In this document: piece after piece, positions 1-11,008 of the stretch
How positions within the stretch are numbered: the stretch's first letter is position 1
Layout of the letters: the number at the start of each line of letters is the position of its first letter
Source: Siphonodentalium dalli
Lineage: Eukaryota; Mollusca; Scaphopoda; Gadilida; Siphonodentaliidae
DNA length: 64,000 bases
Assembly: GCA_032622095.1 (NCBI GenBank)
Contig: CP136063.1
Span: forward strand, 24,616,987 to 24,680,986
Reading direction: 5' to 3'
Position numbers and translations under genes: made by a program
The notes under the pieces: generated by a model
What the model was told of the DNA's origin: nothing
Seen by the model: the letters and a program-made list of their open reading frames with translations, nothing else
Databases searched by the model: none

Positions 1-48
1 ATCGGGTTTCCCTTTGTACAGTCCGCGATCGGGTTTCCCTTTGTACAG
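1..48. repeat. 27-bp tandem duplication, 1.8 copies
   Basis: The window opens with two copies of a 21-base segment (atcgggtttccctttgtaca plus g) separated by six bases, giving a 27-bp period. The window edge truncates it, so the array may extend to the left. No coding content is visible. Confidence 0.8.
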
Positions 49-962
49 CAATATATTCCCACTTTCGATATTTTCGGACTAGATCGTTCATATCACATAA
101 TTGAAAACCCACTTGCCAAAATTTATGTTAGATTTGGAAATAAAAATATGTTTACTGTACACTAATTGTTAGAGCTTACCTTTTGCTGTTACGGAACGAT
201 ATTTCATAAGTACGAAAATAATGAAATACGTTCGTCACCTAACTTCGTCTTGAATGTCGATCTATTGAGCGCTTTTATTAATTAGCTTTCTGACTCCATG
301 CTTTCAGTCTCCATTTGGGGTAAAAAAAAGTTTAGCCAAAAGTTTAGCCAAATGAAATTTTTATTAGCCAAATTCGAAAAAGATTAGCCATTGGCTAATT
401 TGGCTACCGACAGCGTGAACACTGTTGACGAGTAGTTAGCCCATAGGATATTTTCATATAATAAGTTGAACAAACATTTGTTGAACTTGTATATTATCAA
501 AAAATTTCCCTCCTGCACTTTTATTTATCTGTCATCTGCTTTTATCACCTTATCATCCCTCCAAATCAGTAATAGAACAGTCCGATGTACATTTTTTAAC
601 TGACTGGGAGTATCCATTTTTTATAGGATGGGTTAAAACATGACATCTGAACTACACAAAAATGTGAATATATAGTCCTTCGTTCATCGCGAATAATCAT
701 CGGTAAATAAACGGGCATGCTTCCGCCAGTGTGAGTTACTACATATACATATAATTTATATAAAAGAACAGCATTGTGTGCTGCCAATTTTGATACAAAT
801 TTATGAATTTATCTGCTTTGGGTAAGTCTATGCACTATGTGCGTTTGACACCTCATTGCAGTGTTTCACTTAATCACTTCAAGACACATTTTTTGCATAA
901 AAAATCCAACCATGTTCTATTTCAGATAATACCCTTGATAATTGTGCCCTTATTTCTTTTAG
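49..962. other. AT-rich intronic sequence before the first recognised exon
   Basis: No coding exon could be supported here. The only internal structure is a cluster of the heptamer agccaaa and its near-complement at 335-405, a short degenerate direct and inverted repeat. The stretch ends in a pyrimidine-rich tract and AG at 961-962, which is the 3' splice site of the exon that follows, so at least its right part is intron. Confidence 0.5.
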
Positions 963-1108
963 TTCCCTGAAGACAAACTGAATTTCCTGATCATTCTGCA
1001 GAAAGTCGAAGTGGATGCCATCATTAATACAGGCAGCATGATATCGAATGTCACAATTTTGGCGAGTGACTTTAATGCTGGTAAAATTGGCTTCACCGAT
1101 GAATCAAA
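963..1108 (+). CDS. ADGRV1: ADGRV1-like adhesion GPCR, Calx-beta exon (exon A)
   Basis: The segment is open in one frame from an acceptor (ttatttcttttag) to a donor (AAA|gtgagt). It starts at phase 0 and ends with two spare bases (AA). The 48 codons read FPEDKLNFLIILQ..., then a strand with VTILASDF, then GKIGFTDES. This is the C-terminal strand of one Calx-beta repeat followed by the first strand of the next. Calx-beta repeats bind calcium and are stacked by the dozen in the ectodomain of ADGRV1, a stereocilia and synapse-associated receptor in vertebrates. The 'TILASD' strand followed by the start of another repeat is the arrangement I associate with ADGRV1. The two leftover bases join to the G of the 10731 exon to make Lys, and the Calx-beta fold carries on across the junction. 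Another Calx-beta protein is possible. Upstream exons lie outside the window. Confidence 0.72.
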
Positions 1109-1169
1109 GTGAGTTATTTATGATCAAAATGAAATTTAATTCTTTATGGATTGAAGTTAATTTGTATTA

Positions 1170-1399
1170 CAGTAGTGCCGTTAATAATCAACTCCTTAAC
1201 CACAGCAGAATTATGGGTAACTTTTCTGGATTTAGTCGGAAATATGGCTTATTGCCATTCATTGGAAAGCTCTCAGTGAGAGCTTTGAGAGCTAAATTCC
1301 GATGAATGGGAACAAGCCATATTTCCGACTAAATACTGAAAAGTTACCCATAATTCTGCTACGGTTAAGGAGTCGATTATTGAGGGCATTACCGTACTG
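1170..1399. mobile_element. Fold-back MITE, about 90-bp arms, CAGTA termini
   Basis: The left arm (1170-1265) and right arm (about 1300-1399) are near-perfect reverse complements sharing blocks such as ccataattctgc, gttaaggagt and ggaaatatggctt. The outer ends both read CAGTA, and the left end is preceded by TA. That would fit a Tc1/mariner-type MITE, but the right TA is not intact. It lies in the intron after exon A. Open frames crossing it on both strands are by-products of the palindrome. Confidence 0.75.
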
Positions 1400-2455
1400 A
1401 CCCGGTTCAAAGCCCATGCCCGTGTTTAAGCCCACCCATATCTTTTGGCCAAATTCCATGCACAGGGGTATATTCGTGTTTAAGCCCACCCCAAATTTTT
1501 GTCAATTTCAGCAGTGATAAGTAAGTATTTGCTAATGATACTCCCCAAATAAATAATTCCAATATAACGGGAAGTATATTCGCAAACGATCGGTGACGGC
1601 AAGAATGCCACGAAAAATGGAAAGTTATACTTCGTAGGTAAGTGATAATATTAAATGAAATAAAATAAAGTGAATCTTAAATTCTCATTTGTTTATTCAA
1701 TTATACGTCCCGGGGGAAACCAAAGGTTAACAGACATAAAATACAAAAGAACCCACTCGCTAACAGCGTATAGCTTTAAAAACCATGTGCGGCTATGCAC
1801 GTGCAATACTTTAATCAAAGCGCACCTGTTCAACATATTTTTCGTGTTCAGTGACAACATACCGTAGGTATGTTCCTACATGTGACCAAACACAAAGAAC
1901 TGGCTTCTTGGTTATTTAAACACACAGTGGGTATAATAATGGAGCAGAAGGGGGAACTTGTCATTCAACAACAATGTCTTCCAAACTACGTCAACGTTAT
2001 TCACCAAAATAAAGGTTATCGACATCAAACTGCATTTTGTTCACGTTTTACAGTATAAACAATTCAGGAGCAATAACTCTAAATATTCAAACACGTGCTT
2101 TTTTATACGTTTTAGCAGAAATACAAGCCTTTTGTCAGTACTGTTAATAATTACACTCACTGGCTTTTGTTAAACATGCAATTAGTCGCTATTGAAACAT
2201 CCTCTATGTGGAAAATGGATCACGAATAAAGTGCCGGGTTTATTGTTTTCCTAATCGGATTAAGTCTGAACATTGATATAAACTATAGACTATAAGATAA
2301 GGGATTTACCCATAACCCACACTACCGCTTACATAATAGTGTCATTTTAACATGGGAATTTTGGGCAATAAAACTACAAGACTTAAAGTGTTATTATAAT
2401 ATTTTAATATTCACATTTAATTGAAAAATTACTTTCTCAAAGTAACTTATAAATA
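1400..2455. other. Intronic sequence without a recognised gene
   Basis: No exon with convincing codon content and splice borders was found. Short open frames at 1670-2173 overlap each other in different frames and resemble no family I know. The phrase gtgtttaagcccaccc occurs twice (about 1422 and 1471), a small direct repeat about 50 bp apart. Confidence 0.4.
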
Positions 2456-2545
2456 CTTAGGCCACGGTTTTTTTATTTTGTGTTTACGGATTTTTTCGGC
2501 CATAATCAACTTGGGTAGGATGAAAAAATTTAAAAAATAAAAAAC
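2456..2545. repeat. Isolated end of the 'aggccac' element
   Basis: The sequence acttaggccac followed by a T-run, a cggattttttc block and an A-rich tail is a diverged copy of the terminal inverted repeat that bounds 8397-10058. No matching opposite end is found nearby, so it looks like a solo or truncated terminus. A pure T tract follows at 2557-2577. Confidence 0.5.
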
Positions 2546-2835
2546 TGAAAAATGTGTTTTTATTTTTTTTTTTTTTTTGGGGTTTGTAAACTCAATTTTA
2601 GCTCACCTTTTAAAGATGAAGATTCAAGTGAGTTATACCCATCACTTTTAAGGAATCCTCAGAAAAGGTGACCACTCAATAGTCCCTGAACTATCTTATT
2701 TCAGATACACTGAGAGTAATATATGCAGGACTGATGTGACAATGGGGCTTGCCATACCCCATATTGTATATATCGGTATAAACCAAAGTATGGTCTCACT
2801 TTCTCATGCTATTTTGACTAGGTGATACTCTGTCA

Positions 2836-3095
2836 TGGGAGTGGCTAAAATAACTCATTCCCATCCACCTGTCAATGTACACAGCAAATTTCAAACAGAT
2901 TGGATGAAAATGTGGGCTGTAGTCCGTGGTAAAGGATTTAAGTGCAAAATCCTAGATGGCCACCGGTGGCTATGTTTTTTTTAAATGGGCATGACCAAAA
3001 TCACTCGTTCCCATCTACGTGTCAGTGTACATAGCAAATGTCATGAATATTGGATGACAAATGTGGGCCTATTAGCCCGTACTAAAGGATTTAAG
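2836..3095. repeat. Diverged direct duplication of about 110 bp, two copies
   Basis: Segments around 2836-2945 and 2986-3095 align: each has cattcccatc or cgttcccatc, then gtcaatgtac/gtcagtgtac, agcaaat, attggatgaaa/attggatgaca, atgtgggc and taaaggatttaag. They are separated by about 40 bp. The type is not recognised; it may be an old tandemly repeated transposon interior. Confidence 0.6.
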
Positions 3096-3792
3096 TGAGT
3101 TATATAAAAGGATGACGAAGTGACTCAGGAACGAAGTGACCTGTTCCCGTATTAATCCAAGTATTTTTTGTTTGCATTAGGCCTAAATTTCTGCAGTAAT
3201 ATATAAAGAAATAAGGTGCCCCATTTGCAGAAATAATTTTACCAACACGTTTTTTAGCTTTAATTTCTCCCCACCATGAAAACACATCCACTGAAAAAGT
3301 GTGAAAAATAATTGGCTTTTTTAAGGACAAAAGTCACAATACACATGTCACAAATTCGTTTTAATACAATGAAGGGAAACATACACGTTTGTATGTCGAG
3401 TTTATCAATGGGACATTTAATTTCTACCCTTGATTTCTTTAACAAGCTGCCGCTTGTATAAATGTCAACGACGAACGGTTTTGGATTTACAGAAATACTT
3501 CCGGGTTTGGAAGGGAGGTAACTCACTATTAAATAAACGTGTATATAAAAACACGCACCGGAACATTTCCCCGAAGTGTTTTCATTCGATAAATTGGAAA
3601 AGATGGGAGGCTGTCACTGGGGGAGGGGTTGTACAAATATAATTTTGACAATCAATATCCGATTTATTCTTTCAATATTCGACCCAAATATGTGGGTCGG
3701 CGGAAAATATAAAATAAAAAAAGGTGGTGGTTTTTATGTTTACCCATACCATGTATGGTAAACATAGTGTCGTTGTCCGGATTGACCACTCG

Positions 3793-3842
3793 TCGTGCGT
3801 GCGTCCGTCCGTCTGTCCGTCCGTCTGTCTGTCTGTCCGTAG
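3793..3842. repeat. Degenerate (GTCC/GTCT)n microsatellite
   Basis: A run of gtcc and gtct tetranucleotides follows a cgtgcgtgcg stretch. It sits immediately before the 150-bp tandem repeat and probably belongs to the same repeat family. Confidence 0.8.
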
Positions 3843-4610
3843 ACACTTTATGTGTAATGCGATAACTCAAACATTTTTTACCTGATCAAAACCAAATTTT
3901 GTATATGGGGTTTTCAGCCCAAAATACAGATCGAGTTCGAATATGGGTTTGATCCGACTTTTTTTGACAGAGTTATGGCCCTTTTTCGACTTAGAATTCA
4001 CGCATTCTGCCATAACTCAAACATTTTTTATCTGATCGGAACCAAATTTGGTATGTGAGTTTCTCGGCCCAAAATACAGATCGAGTTCGAATATTGGTTT
4101 GATCCGACTTTTTATTACGGAGTTATGGCCCTTTTTCGACTTAGAATTAATGAATTCTGCCATAACTCAAACATTTTTTATCTGATCGGAACCAAATTTG
4201 GTATGTGAGTTTCTCGACCCAAAATACAGATCGAGTTCGAATATGGGTTTGATCGGAGTTTTTTTTTACGGAGTTATGGCCCTTTTTCGACTTAGAATTC
4301 ATGAATTCTGCCATAACTCAAACATTTTTTATCTGATTGGAACCAAATTTGGTGTATGAGTTTCTCAGACCAACATACAGATTGATTTCGAATATGGGTT
4401 TGATCGGATTTTTTTTAATGGTGTTATGGTCCTTTGACACATGATTCACACATACATGTACTTCGATAAATCAACCATTTTTCATCTTATAGGAACCAAA
4501 TTTGGTATGTGAGTTTCTCAACTCAAAATACAGAACGAGTTTGAATATGGGTTAGATCCAATTTGTTATACCAGAGATATGGCCCTTTTTAAACTAAGAA
4601 TTATCCAGAT
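3843..4610. repeat. 150-bp tandem repeat, about five copies
   Basis: The phrase ataactcaaacatttttta recurs at about 3862, 4013, 4163 and 4313, with a decayed copy at 4464, giving 150 to 152-bp spacing. Each unit also carries accaaattt, a 'cccaaaatacagatcga' block, gtttgatc, a T-run, gagttatggccctttttcga and cttagaatt. Copies drift apart towards the right end. I have seen similar phrasing in molluscan repeats, but this is memory, not a search result. Confidence 0.85.
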
Positions 4611-6264
4611 TATAACCCAAGTAACTTACAATTAATGAATACCTGCTTCTCTGTGAGCAAGATAAAAGACAATATAGTTTATTGCTTTGAGAGTTATTTA
4701 TAGCCCTCATATGTTAGGTCTGTATAAGAGACACAGTGAATTATTGGATAAATTTATTTAGCTATCTTTTTAACCACAACTTAGCCAGGTGAATTTATTT
4801 AACTAGACCAATGGAGCTCTCTAAGTCCTTGGATGATGGGACTACATTGGATCAAACAGGGCAGAGATAGGTGATTTAACCCCTTTTACCCATTCCATGT
4901 CTTTTAACCTTTTCCATTAAATAAATAATTATATTATTTTGATATCTCACATGGCAATTTGCAACAACATGAATAGAACTGCTCACACTATGTATGATAG
5001 TGGTGACAGGCTCTAGAGTTTAGATGTTATATTAACCCTTCTATATTGACTCATACATTCCAATAATTTGTGTTATTACTGGTTATTATGTACATTTGTC
5101 ATATACTACTTTAGATCATAACAGTATACTCTATAATTCAACATTAAAAGATTATGATTCTGATCTTAACAATTTACTATCGCCAAGGGATGGGTTAAAC
5201 ATCTGCCGATCGTGATCGGCCTCTCGTTATACTAGTACATGTATCATGATGGCTTATATTTGTCATAATAATGTTGATGTCTGTTTCTTCACATGAAACA
5301 TTTTGTGTGGAGAAGTGCATGACAGTGAACAGCTTGCTAATATCCTTCCAGTCAAGATCGATAAGTGTGTAAACAAAATTATTCACTCGAATACACAACC
5401 GACTGTCGAAACTACAATAATTATTAATAAGGCTGCAGTTTGGCATAACAACATTTTGTTTAATTGAAGGCCAGCCTGGCATTGTTTTTCAGTTTGTGTT
5501 TGTTGTTCGTTTTTATTTTTTTTATTTTACGTTTTGATGGAAGATATTGACTTTCTAGAGAGGATTTGTTTTAATTGTTAGCCTAGATAAAATCCAATGA
5601 TTGCCTCTCATAAAGAGCATCCATGTTTTCGTCGCGGTATAGACAATAAAGAACGTTCTCAATTATGAACGTGCTCTATTTCGATATGCCATGGGTAATT
5701 TTGTATGTGGTATTGTGACATTTAAATATAAAGAGAGTCAATGCTTCCGTCTCCCAAAAGCAGTAGACAATAAAGAGCGTTCTAAATTACGCATTGTGTT
5801 GTCTTTTTGGTGGTACTTAATAATGATTCGCTAGCCCACCCACAACAGAACACACTACATCTACTAGGCATCTTGGCATATGTGGAGATGACAGATACTC
5901 GGGATATTTATATCGAAAGTAAAACAAATAAAAAAAACACAAAACAAAAGCGCCTAAATATATAGAGTTAACATTATTCAGCCCAGTGTTTATATAACAT
6001 TTGGGCGCTTCTTATGTATGACCAGGGGAATGGGATCCTCCGTCGCCCTTTCTATTCACTTTGGGGCATTTTACAGTGCAAACAAGTTCGCGACTGAGAT
6101 TTAAATATATTAAACCGTACTACTACAGTAGACCTAACGTAATAAAACTTCATGAACTATTTAACTCTAGTGGTACGAAAGCTATGAAAAAACTATCAAT
6201 ATTTATAAATAAGGCCCAGCATGAGATAAACCACTCCTGAGGCTTAACAACGTGTTACCAACCA
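4611..6264. other. Intronic sequence without a recognised gene
   Basis: No supported exon. An open frame on the minus strand at 5195-5482 (95 codons) has no start context, splice border or family resemblance that I can defend. The block agacaataaagaacgttct at about 5640 recurs with changes at about 5766. A C-run begins at 6266. Confidence 0.4.
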
Positions 6265-6265
6265 A

Positions 6266-6292
6266 CCCCCCCCCCCATCCACCCCACCCCCC
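6266..6292. repeat. Poly-C tract
   Basis: Runs of C interrupted by a few A and T bases. This is simple low-complexity sequence, and its exact length is likely to be unreliable in an assembly. Confidence 0.75.
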
Positions 6293-6719
6293 GGACGAAA
6301 TCTATACACATGGCTGCCAAATTACGCCAACCTTTCTTATGAATACACAAATATCCTGTTTAATTCCCAATATATTCATACATATCATTGTGAATTGCAT
6401 GCACTGTAACTAGGGCCATGCGAATTGGGGATTTCATTTCGAATCGAATCTCGAATCGAATCACGAGATGATTCGCGATTCGAATCGAATCTAAACCTTT
6501 CGCGGACATCGAAATTTAGCATGATTGTACCGGAGAAAAGTTGAATGAACACCTTTAGATTCGTGTAAATCATAAACAACTCGACGTGTGTATTATTTTC
6601 ATTTCTTCTGCGTAAGATTATAATGTGCTATTTAGTCATTTACATGGATCGGGTTCAAACATCGGCGTTAACCATTGTGTAAAATAGTCATACTTTTCGA
6701 TAAAAAAAAATCAACAATG

Positions 6720-7004
6720 TTACGATATGTCGCAAGCTATCGATTGTACCCCAGTGTTGATTAATGAGGACCAACCCATCCAGGAAATTCCCAGCTGACG
6801 TGCTGTGCATGGCACCAGATTCGTTGTGTCCGTGGTGGCGAACATGACCCTACTTAAATCCAACCCATATTTAACACACTGGGTTCTGGTCAGTTTCTCT
6901 GTAGCATTTGCCGTGTGATTGGCTTCATTGTCCTCTAAATTGATCACGGACAAACATCTTGTGACAAACTTCCATTCGACGCTTACATAATGGGTGGTCA
7001 GCAC
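6720..7004 (-). pseudogene. hAT transposase fragment
   Basis: A 94-codon open stretch begins TTHYVSVEWKFVTRCLSV and contains LEDNEANHTANATEK. This resembles the hAT transposase segment in which '...HYV...W....CL....' precedes a 'HTA.NI' motif, and a 'LSRVMFATTDTTN' block later recalls the region with the second catalytic acidic residue. It follows the BED finger in the expected order and orientation inside the same terminal repeats. It is isolated from the finger by frame breaks, so it is a relic. Identification rests on motif likeness only. Confidence 0.55.
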
Positions 7005-7289
7005 AAGATAATTACTGTTGTTGTTGGACTTCCAGTGATCGAAAGTGACTGAAACTTTGGATTTCCCCGTTATCAGTTTTCAAATAGGCCTTCAAACTAC
7101 CCTCCATTGACTCTCTCAGGTCATTTACTTTTCTTGATAGCTTTGTGGGGTGGTGAGTCATAACTTTCTCCAGTGAGCACATCACATATTGTTTGAACCT
7201 CGCGACATAATTATGTGTTTGGGGACGAAATGTTGGCCCATCGTGGACTGTTTCTTGTGTGCGGAATCATGATCACCTACTTGCAAAGT

Positions 7290-7481
7290 TCAACTTTCGT
7301 TTTTTTTTTTATTTTCCGTCTGTATCGTTCTCTCGAACAGAGTGGGGTGCTTCCGCTGGACATGCAGCCTAAGGTGTGTTGTTGTACCAGTGGGTTGAAC
7401 AGACAAAAGCGTGGGACAGTGCTTACACGCATATTTGTTCTCGCCTTTTAATAAATTGAACTGGCAACGAAACTCATTCAT
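7290..7481 (-). pseudogene. BED-type zinc finger of a hAT transposase (fragment)
   Basis: The 63-codon frame has CKHC, then TTTHLRLHVQRKH, giving the Cx2C ... Hx4H spacing of a BED finger, with the usual basic and aromatic residues around it. BED fingers bind the element's own termini and sit at the N terminus of hAT transposases. Its position near the right end of the 6411-7759 element, reading inward, agrees with that. The frame stops soon after the finger; further transposase-like sequence (for example EKVMTHHPTKLSRK at about 7130-7170) is in shifted frames. Non-functional relic. Confidence 0.68.
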
Positions 7482-7767
7482 TTTGGTTTTGTATTATTTT
7501 GTAAACACGCGCCTCAGGAATTCCCAATTACGTCACTTCAATATTCATTACGACATTACCTACATTGGTCCTATTTATAGATTATTGCTCGACGCAGCGA
7601 TCTGTTTGATCACCGGGTTATGACAGTTGATTGCCTATATATGATGTATGATCATGAATGATTCGAAAATACTCGAATCGGACAGTCGAATCGAATTGAA
7701 TCGAATCAGGACGACCGATTCGCGAATCGAATCGAATCTCGAAGCTTCGCAGGGAACTAACTGTAAC

Positions 7768-8396
7768 ACATTTCCTCTCAATATGTATTGTTATACGATG
7801 AGAGTATCCAATAAATTGAATTGACTGACACTGACGAATAGTCACTGAGTGATTACACATCACTGAGTGAATACGAGACAATCAAAGCACTACTGCCATC
7901 TATTCAACAAAGCAGACACGTGGCAGCATGTTATTAATGGTTACAAAAACAACCATTCTAGGCGCTACTAATTACTTTATTCACATAATTATTGTTTTCT
8001 ATTCCAGATAAACGGCCAAAGCAGCCACACTATCTTCATTAATTAGATAACACATTGAATAGCGACGTAATCTATACACCACACGCGCACATACGACTCC
8101 ACAATTTAGTATCGGCTGACTTACGATTACGTCATCGTAGTCAGCATAATAAACTCCGGCTCCGAATCTGTGTTTTTAATTTGCTCGCCCACAACTACGT
8201 CACTCATAGTCAAGTCACGGAAATCTCCGAATACCGGTGGTGGTATTATTTATTTATTTTACAGGTTATTTATTATGCGATCGGAATGGGACTTGGGTCA
8301 TTTTAATCACAACAGGGAGAGCTTTCCGATTGCATTTTGTAGTTTCTAGACCGAATAAATCCTTTAATATCTGAACATTTCCTAAGGGAACAATAC
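7768..8396. other. Intergenic or intronic sequence without a recognised gene
   Basis: No supported exon or structured repeat, apart from the phrase atctgaacatttcctaaggg at about 8370, which is repeated at about 21658. That marks a small dispersed repeat next to the start of the following element. Confidence 0.4.
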
Positions 8397-8693
8397 TCAG
8401 GCCACTGTTTTTTGATTAGTTGGTAAGCGGAATTTTTTCTGGAAAAGTTGGGTCGGTTGGTCGGAAAAAAAATAAAATGGAAAACACTCAAATATTCAAA
8501 TTTTCAAATAAAAGGAAAATGGTCTGAAAATAACTTTGTATCATATCTATTATCTTACATCTATTGTTGGCATCTCAATATACAGCAAGATACTTGATCT
8601 GACTAGAAAAACAAGGTTGATATATGTTTGTAATCACTTTTAATACTCTTTAAACATAACATAGCGAAAACAAAACCACAAAACTAGATGTTG

Positions 8694-8868
8694 ATTTTAT
8701 TTGACATTATACAGTATATACATTTGACATACTATATGAATTTAGTATAATATAGTGCCATAAAGGTGTAATATATATGTGAATTTATATTACATCTATT
8801 TGGCACTATATTATATCAAATGTGTATAATATGTAAAATATACTTTGCTATAAATGTCAAATAAAATC
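8694..8868. mobile_element. AT-rich MITE, about 175 bp
   Basis: Inverted ends share ttgattttatttgacatt on the left and its complement aatgtcaaataaaatcgtca on the right. The inside is a second palindrome around tatagtgcca / tggcactata, so most of the element can fold into one hairpin. Nested in 8397-10058. Confidence 0.7.
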
Positions 8869-9074
8869 GTCAACTCAACAAGCGTGAGCATGATACAAAC
8901 TTTTTGGAACTTACCATTTAAGGACAAACTATTCAAACAGTTCTTATGTGTTTAAAGTATAGAAGAGAGGTGATATGATTGAAGATCATATGGGACTTAT
9001 GTATAAACAATTTTTCACAGACCAAACAAAATTCTTCAATTGAGCTACATACATTGGAACTAGAAGACATGCCT

Positions 9075-9319
9075 TTAACCCTTTGAGTGCCAGGTCCGAT
9101 TTTTGTATCGACCCATATACCCTGTGCCAATGCATTCTCTTATATATGCGAGTCGACCATAGATCGCCTCGCATATATAAGAGAATGCATTGGCCTAACA
9201 ATTATTTTATTTTTTTTACAATTTTTTACAATTTTAATAATTTATTCTTATATTCTTTAACAGACTTATTTTGTAGGTTTAGGGCCGATGAGATCGGCCC
9301 CTGGCACTCAAAGGGTTAA
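9075..9319. mobile_element. piggyBac-type MITE (CCCTTTGAGTGCCAGG ends, TTAA flanks)
   Basis: The element is bounded by TTAA on both sides, with inverted ends CCCTTTGAGTGCCAGG and its complement. TTAA duplication plus CCC-starting ends is the signature of piggyBac transposition. An internal hairpin uses the phrase ccaatgcattctcttatata and its complement, which also occurs twice in each of the four MITEs at 11276, 12413, 16559 and 22487. No transposase is present, so it would have needed one in trans. Confidence 0.85.
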
Positions 9320-9551
9320 ATTTAAACAAGCAATTCACTCAAATGAGAGTGTAAGACAGCATTTATTCTCACAGAGAATAATTTCCGAGCAGAACATGTT
9401 GTTATAAAAGCAGCTTCCATTGTAGTAGTACTACTATATATTCAGTTATTCTAAAATTTAAATACAAGAATGGATGATTTTGCCTTTTTTGAGTTTTGGT
9501 CTCAATTTCATAAATTTCAATTTTATTTGCAAATTATTTCTTAATATTTAC

Positions 9552-9833
9552 CTGCACTGGCACTTCTTCAACAATAGTCCTGCTCCTAGCGAAAATGTAC
9601 TTGTATCCAAATGAACTGAGGGCCGACACCGGAACGTCGGGTTCCTCGATTTTGGTGACCCCCTCAGTAAATTGTTCGGTAAGACCACCAAAGTAGTCAT
9701 GATGAATCAATGCATCATCCTCGATAAACGAGAACAGCTCTCGAACTGTTATTTCGGGATAAACACATTTCAGCTGTTTTCTTATGGTCTTGTTTTCCGA
9801 AATGACAACTGCACACAGACATACTTTTGCCAT
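9552..9833 (-). CDS. Possible first coding exon of an unrecognised gene (minus strand)
   Basis: Ninety-four codons run from an ATG in good context (caaaATGgca, residues MAKVCLCAVVIS...) to a donor (GTGCAG|gtaaat). The frame is open upstream to 9902, but those residues (hydrophobic, FRFFK) look like 5' UTR. The segment has mixed charged and hydrophobic residues without low complexity (KCVYPEITVRELFSFIEDDA) and resembles a small ubiquitin-like or adaptor fold, but I recognise no family. No following exon to the left could be found. It sits 220 bp inside the right terminus of the 8397-10058 element, so it may be a transposon-encoded exon. A plus-strand frame over part of it is a shadow. Confidence 0.4.
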
Positions 9834-10062
9834 TTTGAAAAAACGAAAGTAGCCTAGCATTGTTACTAGATTACATAGTGGCGGAAGTGATGCAGAAAAC
9901 ACGGATGCGAAACGTCGCCAAAATTAATCCATTCCTACAAACGGTACACAAAGCGATCTTTTTTTCATTTTTTTAATAAAATTTTATTTTTTTCTAAAAA
10001 CCGAAAAGAAACGACTCGGCGGATCCGCGAACCAACTAATAAAAAAACAGTGGCCTCATCAA

Positions 10063-10730
10063 TGAATATTTATTATAGAAAGGATTAACGTAACACAGTG
10101 TGACTTATTTTGAGGGAAGCTCACACTAAGTTACATCTTCCGAGAAACGACAAGTCAACAATACTACGATTTATCCTGCTGTTATTCCATTCAATAAATC
10201 CATTCTATAAATTGTGATATTAAACGTTTGATAACAGGAAATAGTGCCAGGTGACCTTTGACTTCCGGTTTCTCATCTGTTTAGATTCCGTATGCTACGT
10301 CTCAAAATACTAAAGCTTCCAGTATTTTTCCAATGAACTATAATGAATGAAGAGTTTGAAAAGTTATGTTATTAAATTTACGCCATTAATTACGCCAAAG
10401 AGTCTTTATTTATCTGGGACTATTTCTTTATGCGGGCAAATAACACAAAGTACGTGAAACATCATTGCATGCCTTATATAAGCCAAATTTAGTTTCGCGT
10501 CCATTTGTTGATTTAAGTATATGTTGAGGTTTTGGATCATGTAATAAATATTATCTACAACCCGTCCCCCGATTATAGCGTGATTTACAAAACTCGTCCA
10601 GTAAACTTCGGACTCGTTGTAGATCCTCTATATATATAATAGACTCAGTATCTGTATTAGACTGAGATTGTATGCATATAATCTCACATAATCTGGTGCC
10701 GAACTGAACACAACATATTATTTATCACAG
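10063..10730. other. Intronic sequence ending in a 3' splice site
   Basis: No gene or clear repeat is recognised. The 3' end has ttatttatcacag at 10718-10730, the acceptor for the following exon. A small hairpin around agactcagtatctg ... agactgagatt lies near 10631-10665. Confidence 0.4.
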
Positions 10731-10935
10731 GTTCAACATTGTGTCAGCAACTGCAAAGCATGTGTTGCTGAAGGTCATTTGTGCCAAAGGTCAGGGGTTC
10801 AATGTAACTGTCGGATATTCAACGCTACAGCGGACATCTACCAAGCGGGAGAACGACATTACCATATATCCTGCTTTGGAAGCAGAGGACTTCCTCGGAG
10901 ATACAGGAAGGTTGTCCTTCCGAGAAAATAAGCAG
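10731..10935 (+). CDS. ADGRV1: ADGRV1-like adhesion GPCR, Calx-beta exon (exon B)
   Basis: The acceptor is tttatcacag|G and the donor CAG|gtttgt. The first G completes the codon left by exon A, and the exon ends on a codon border, so frame and splice sites agree. The residues (FNIVSATAKHVLLKVICAK, then FNVTVGYSTLQ, then LGDTGRLSFRENKQ) follow the Calx-beta plan: an opening strand, a V.V.YST strand, and a 'G.L.F' turn before the last strands. The acidic residues that bind calcium in canonical Calx-beta repeats are only partly present (NDI, EAEDF), which is common in degenerate members of the ADGRV1 array. The GTG at 10741 is not a start. Confidence 0.75.
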
Positions 10936-11008
10936 GTTTGTAGTCATGCCAATTATTTCCCCTTGTATTTTTTTGTATTATTTATCTTGCTGCTAGTTAG
11001 GATACAAT

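Larger units (their letters stand above)
6411..7759 (-). mobile_element. Degenerate hAT DNA transposon with 8-bp target duplication
   Basis: The element begins TAGGGCCATGCGAAT and ends in the imperfect complement CTTCGCAGGGAACTA. It is flanked on both sides by the identical octamer ACTGTAAC (6403-6410 and 7760-7767); an 8-bp duplication is the hallmark of hAT transposition. Subterminal regions at both ends are packed with tcgaatcgaatc motifs, typical of hAT transposase-binding repeats. Coding remnants run on the minus strand: a BED zinc finger near 7290-7481 and a later piece at 6720-7004, with broken frames between them, so the copy cannot encode a whole transposase. It lies in the intron between the 963 and 10731 exons. 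Confidence 0.88.
8397..10058. mobile_element. DNA element with about 80-bp inverted ends, carrying nested MITEs and one exon-like ORF
   Basis: The left end (tcaggccactgttttttgat at 8397, then tagttggt, a gcgga block and an A-rich run) is the reverse complement of the right end (10058 leftwards, ...aacagtggcctca). A third, solo copy of the terminus is at 2456. I cannot name the family. Two younger elements are nested inside (8694-8868 and 9075-9319). A minus-strand exon-like ORF at 9552-9833 lies next to the right terminus, so it may be the element's own gene or captured host sequence. No clean target duplication was found. Confidence 0.6.

Noticed and set aside
3430-3870. Short frames around the tetranucleotide run, including a RTDGRTDGRTH-type peptide
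   Set aside because: Translation of a (gtcc/gtct) microsatellite; not a gene.
4874-5197. Possible further TTAA-flanked MITE (ttaaccccttttaccc ... gggatgggttaa)
   Set aside because: The ends match only over a few bases and no internal symmetry supports it.
5195-5482. 95-codon minus-strand frame
   Set aside because: No family resemblance, promoter or splice border, and composition is not distinct from the surrounding AT-rich DNA.
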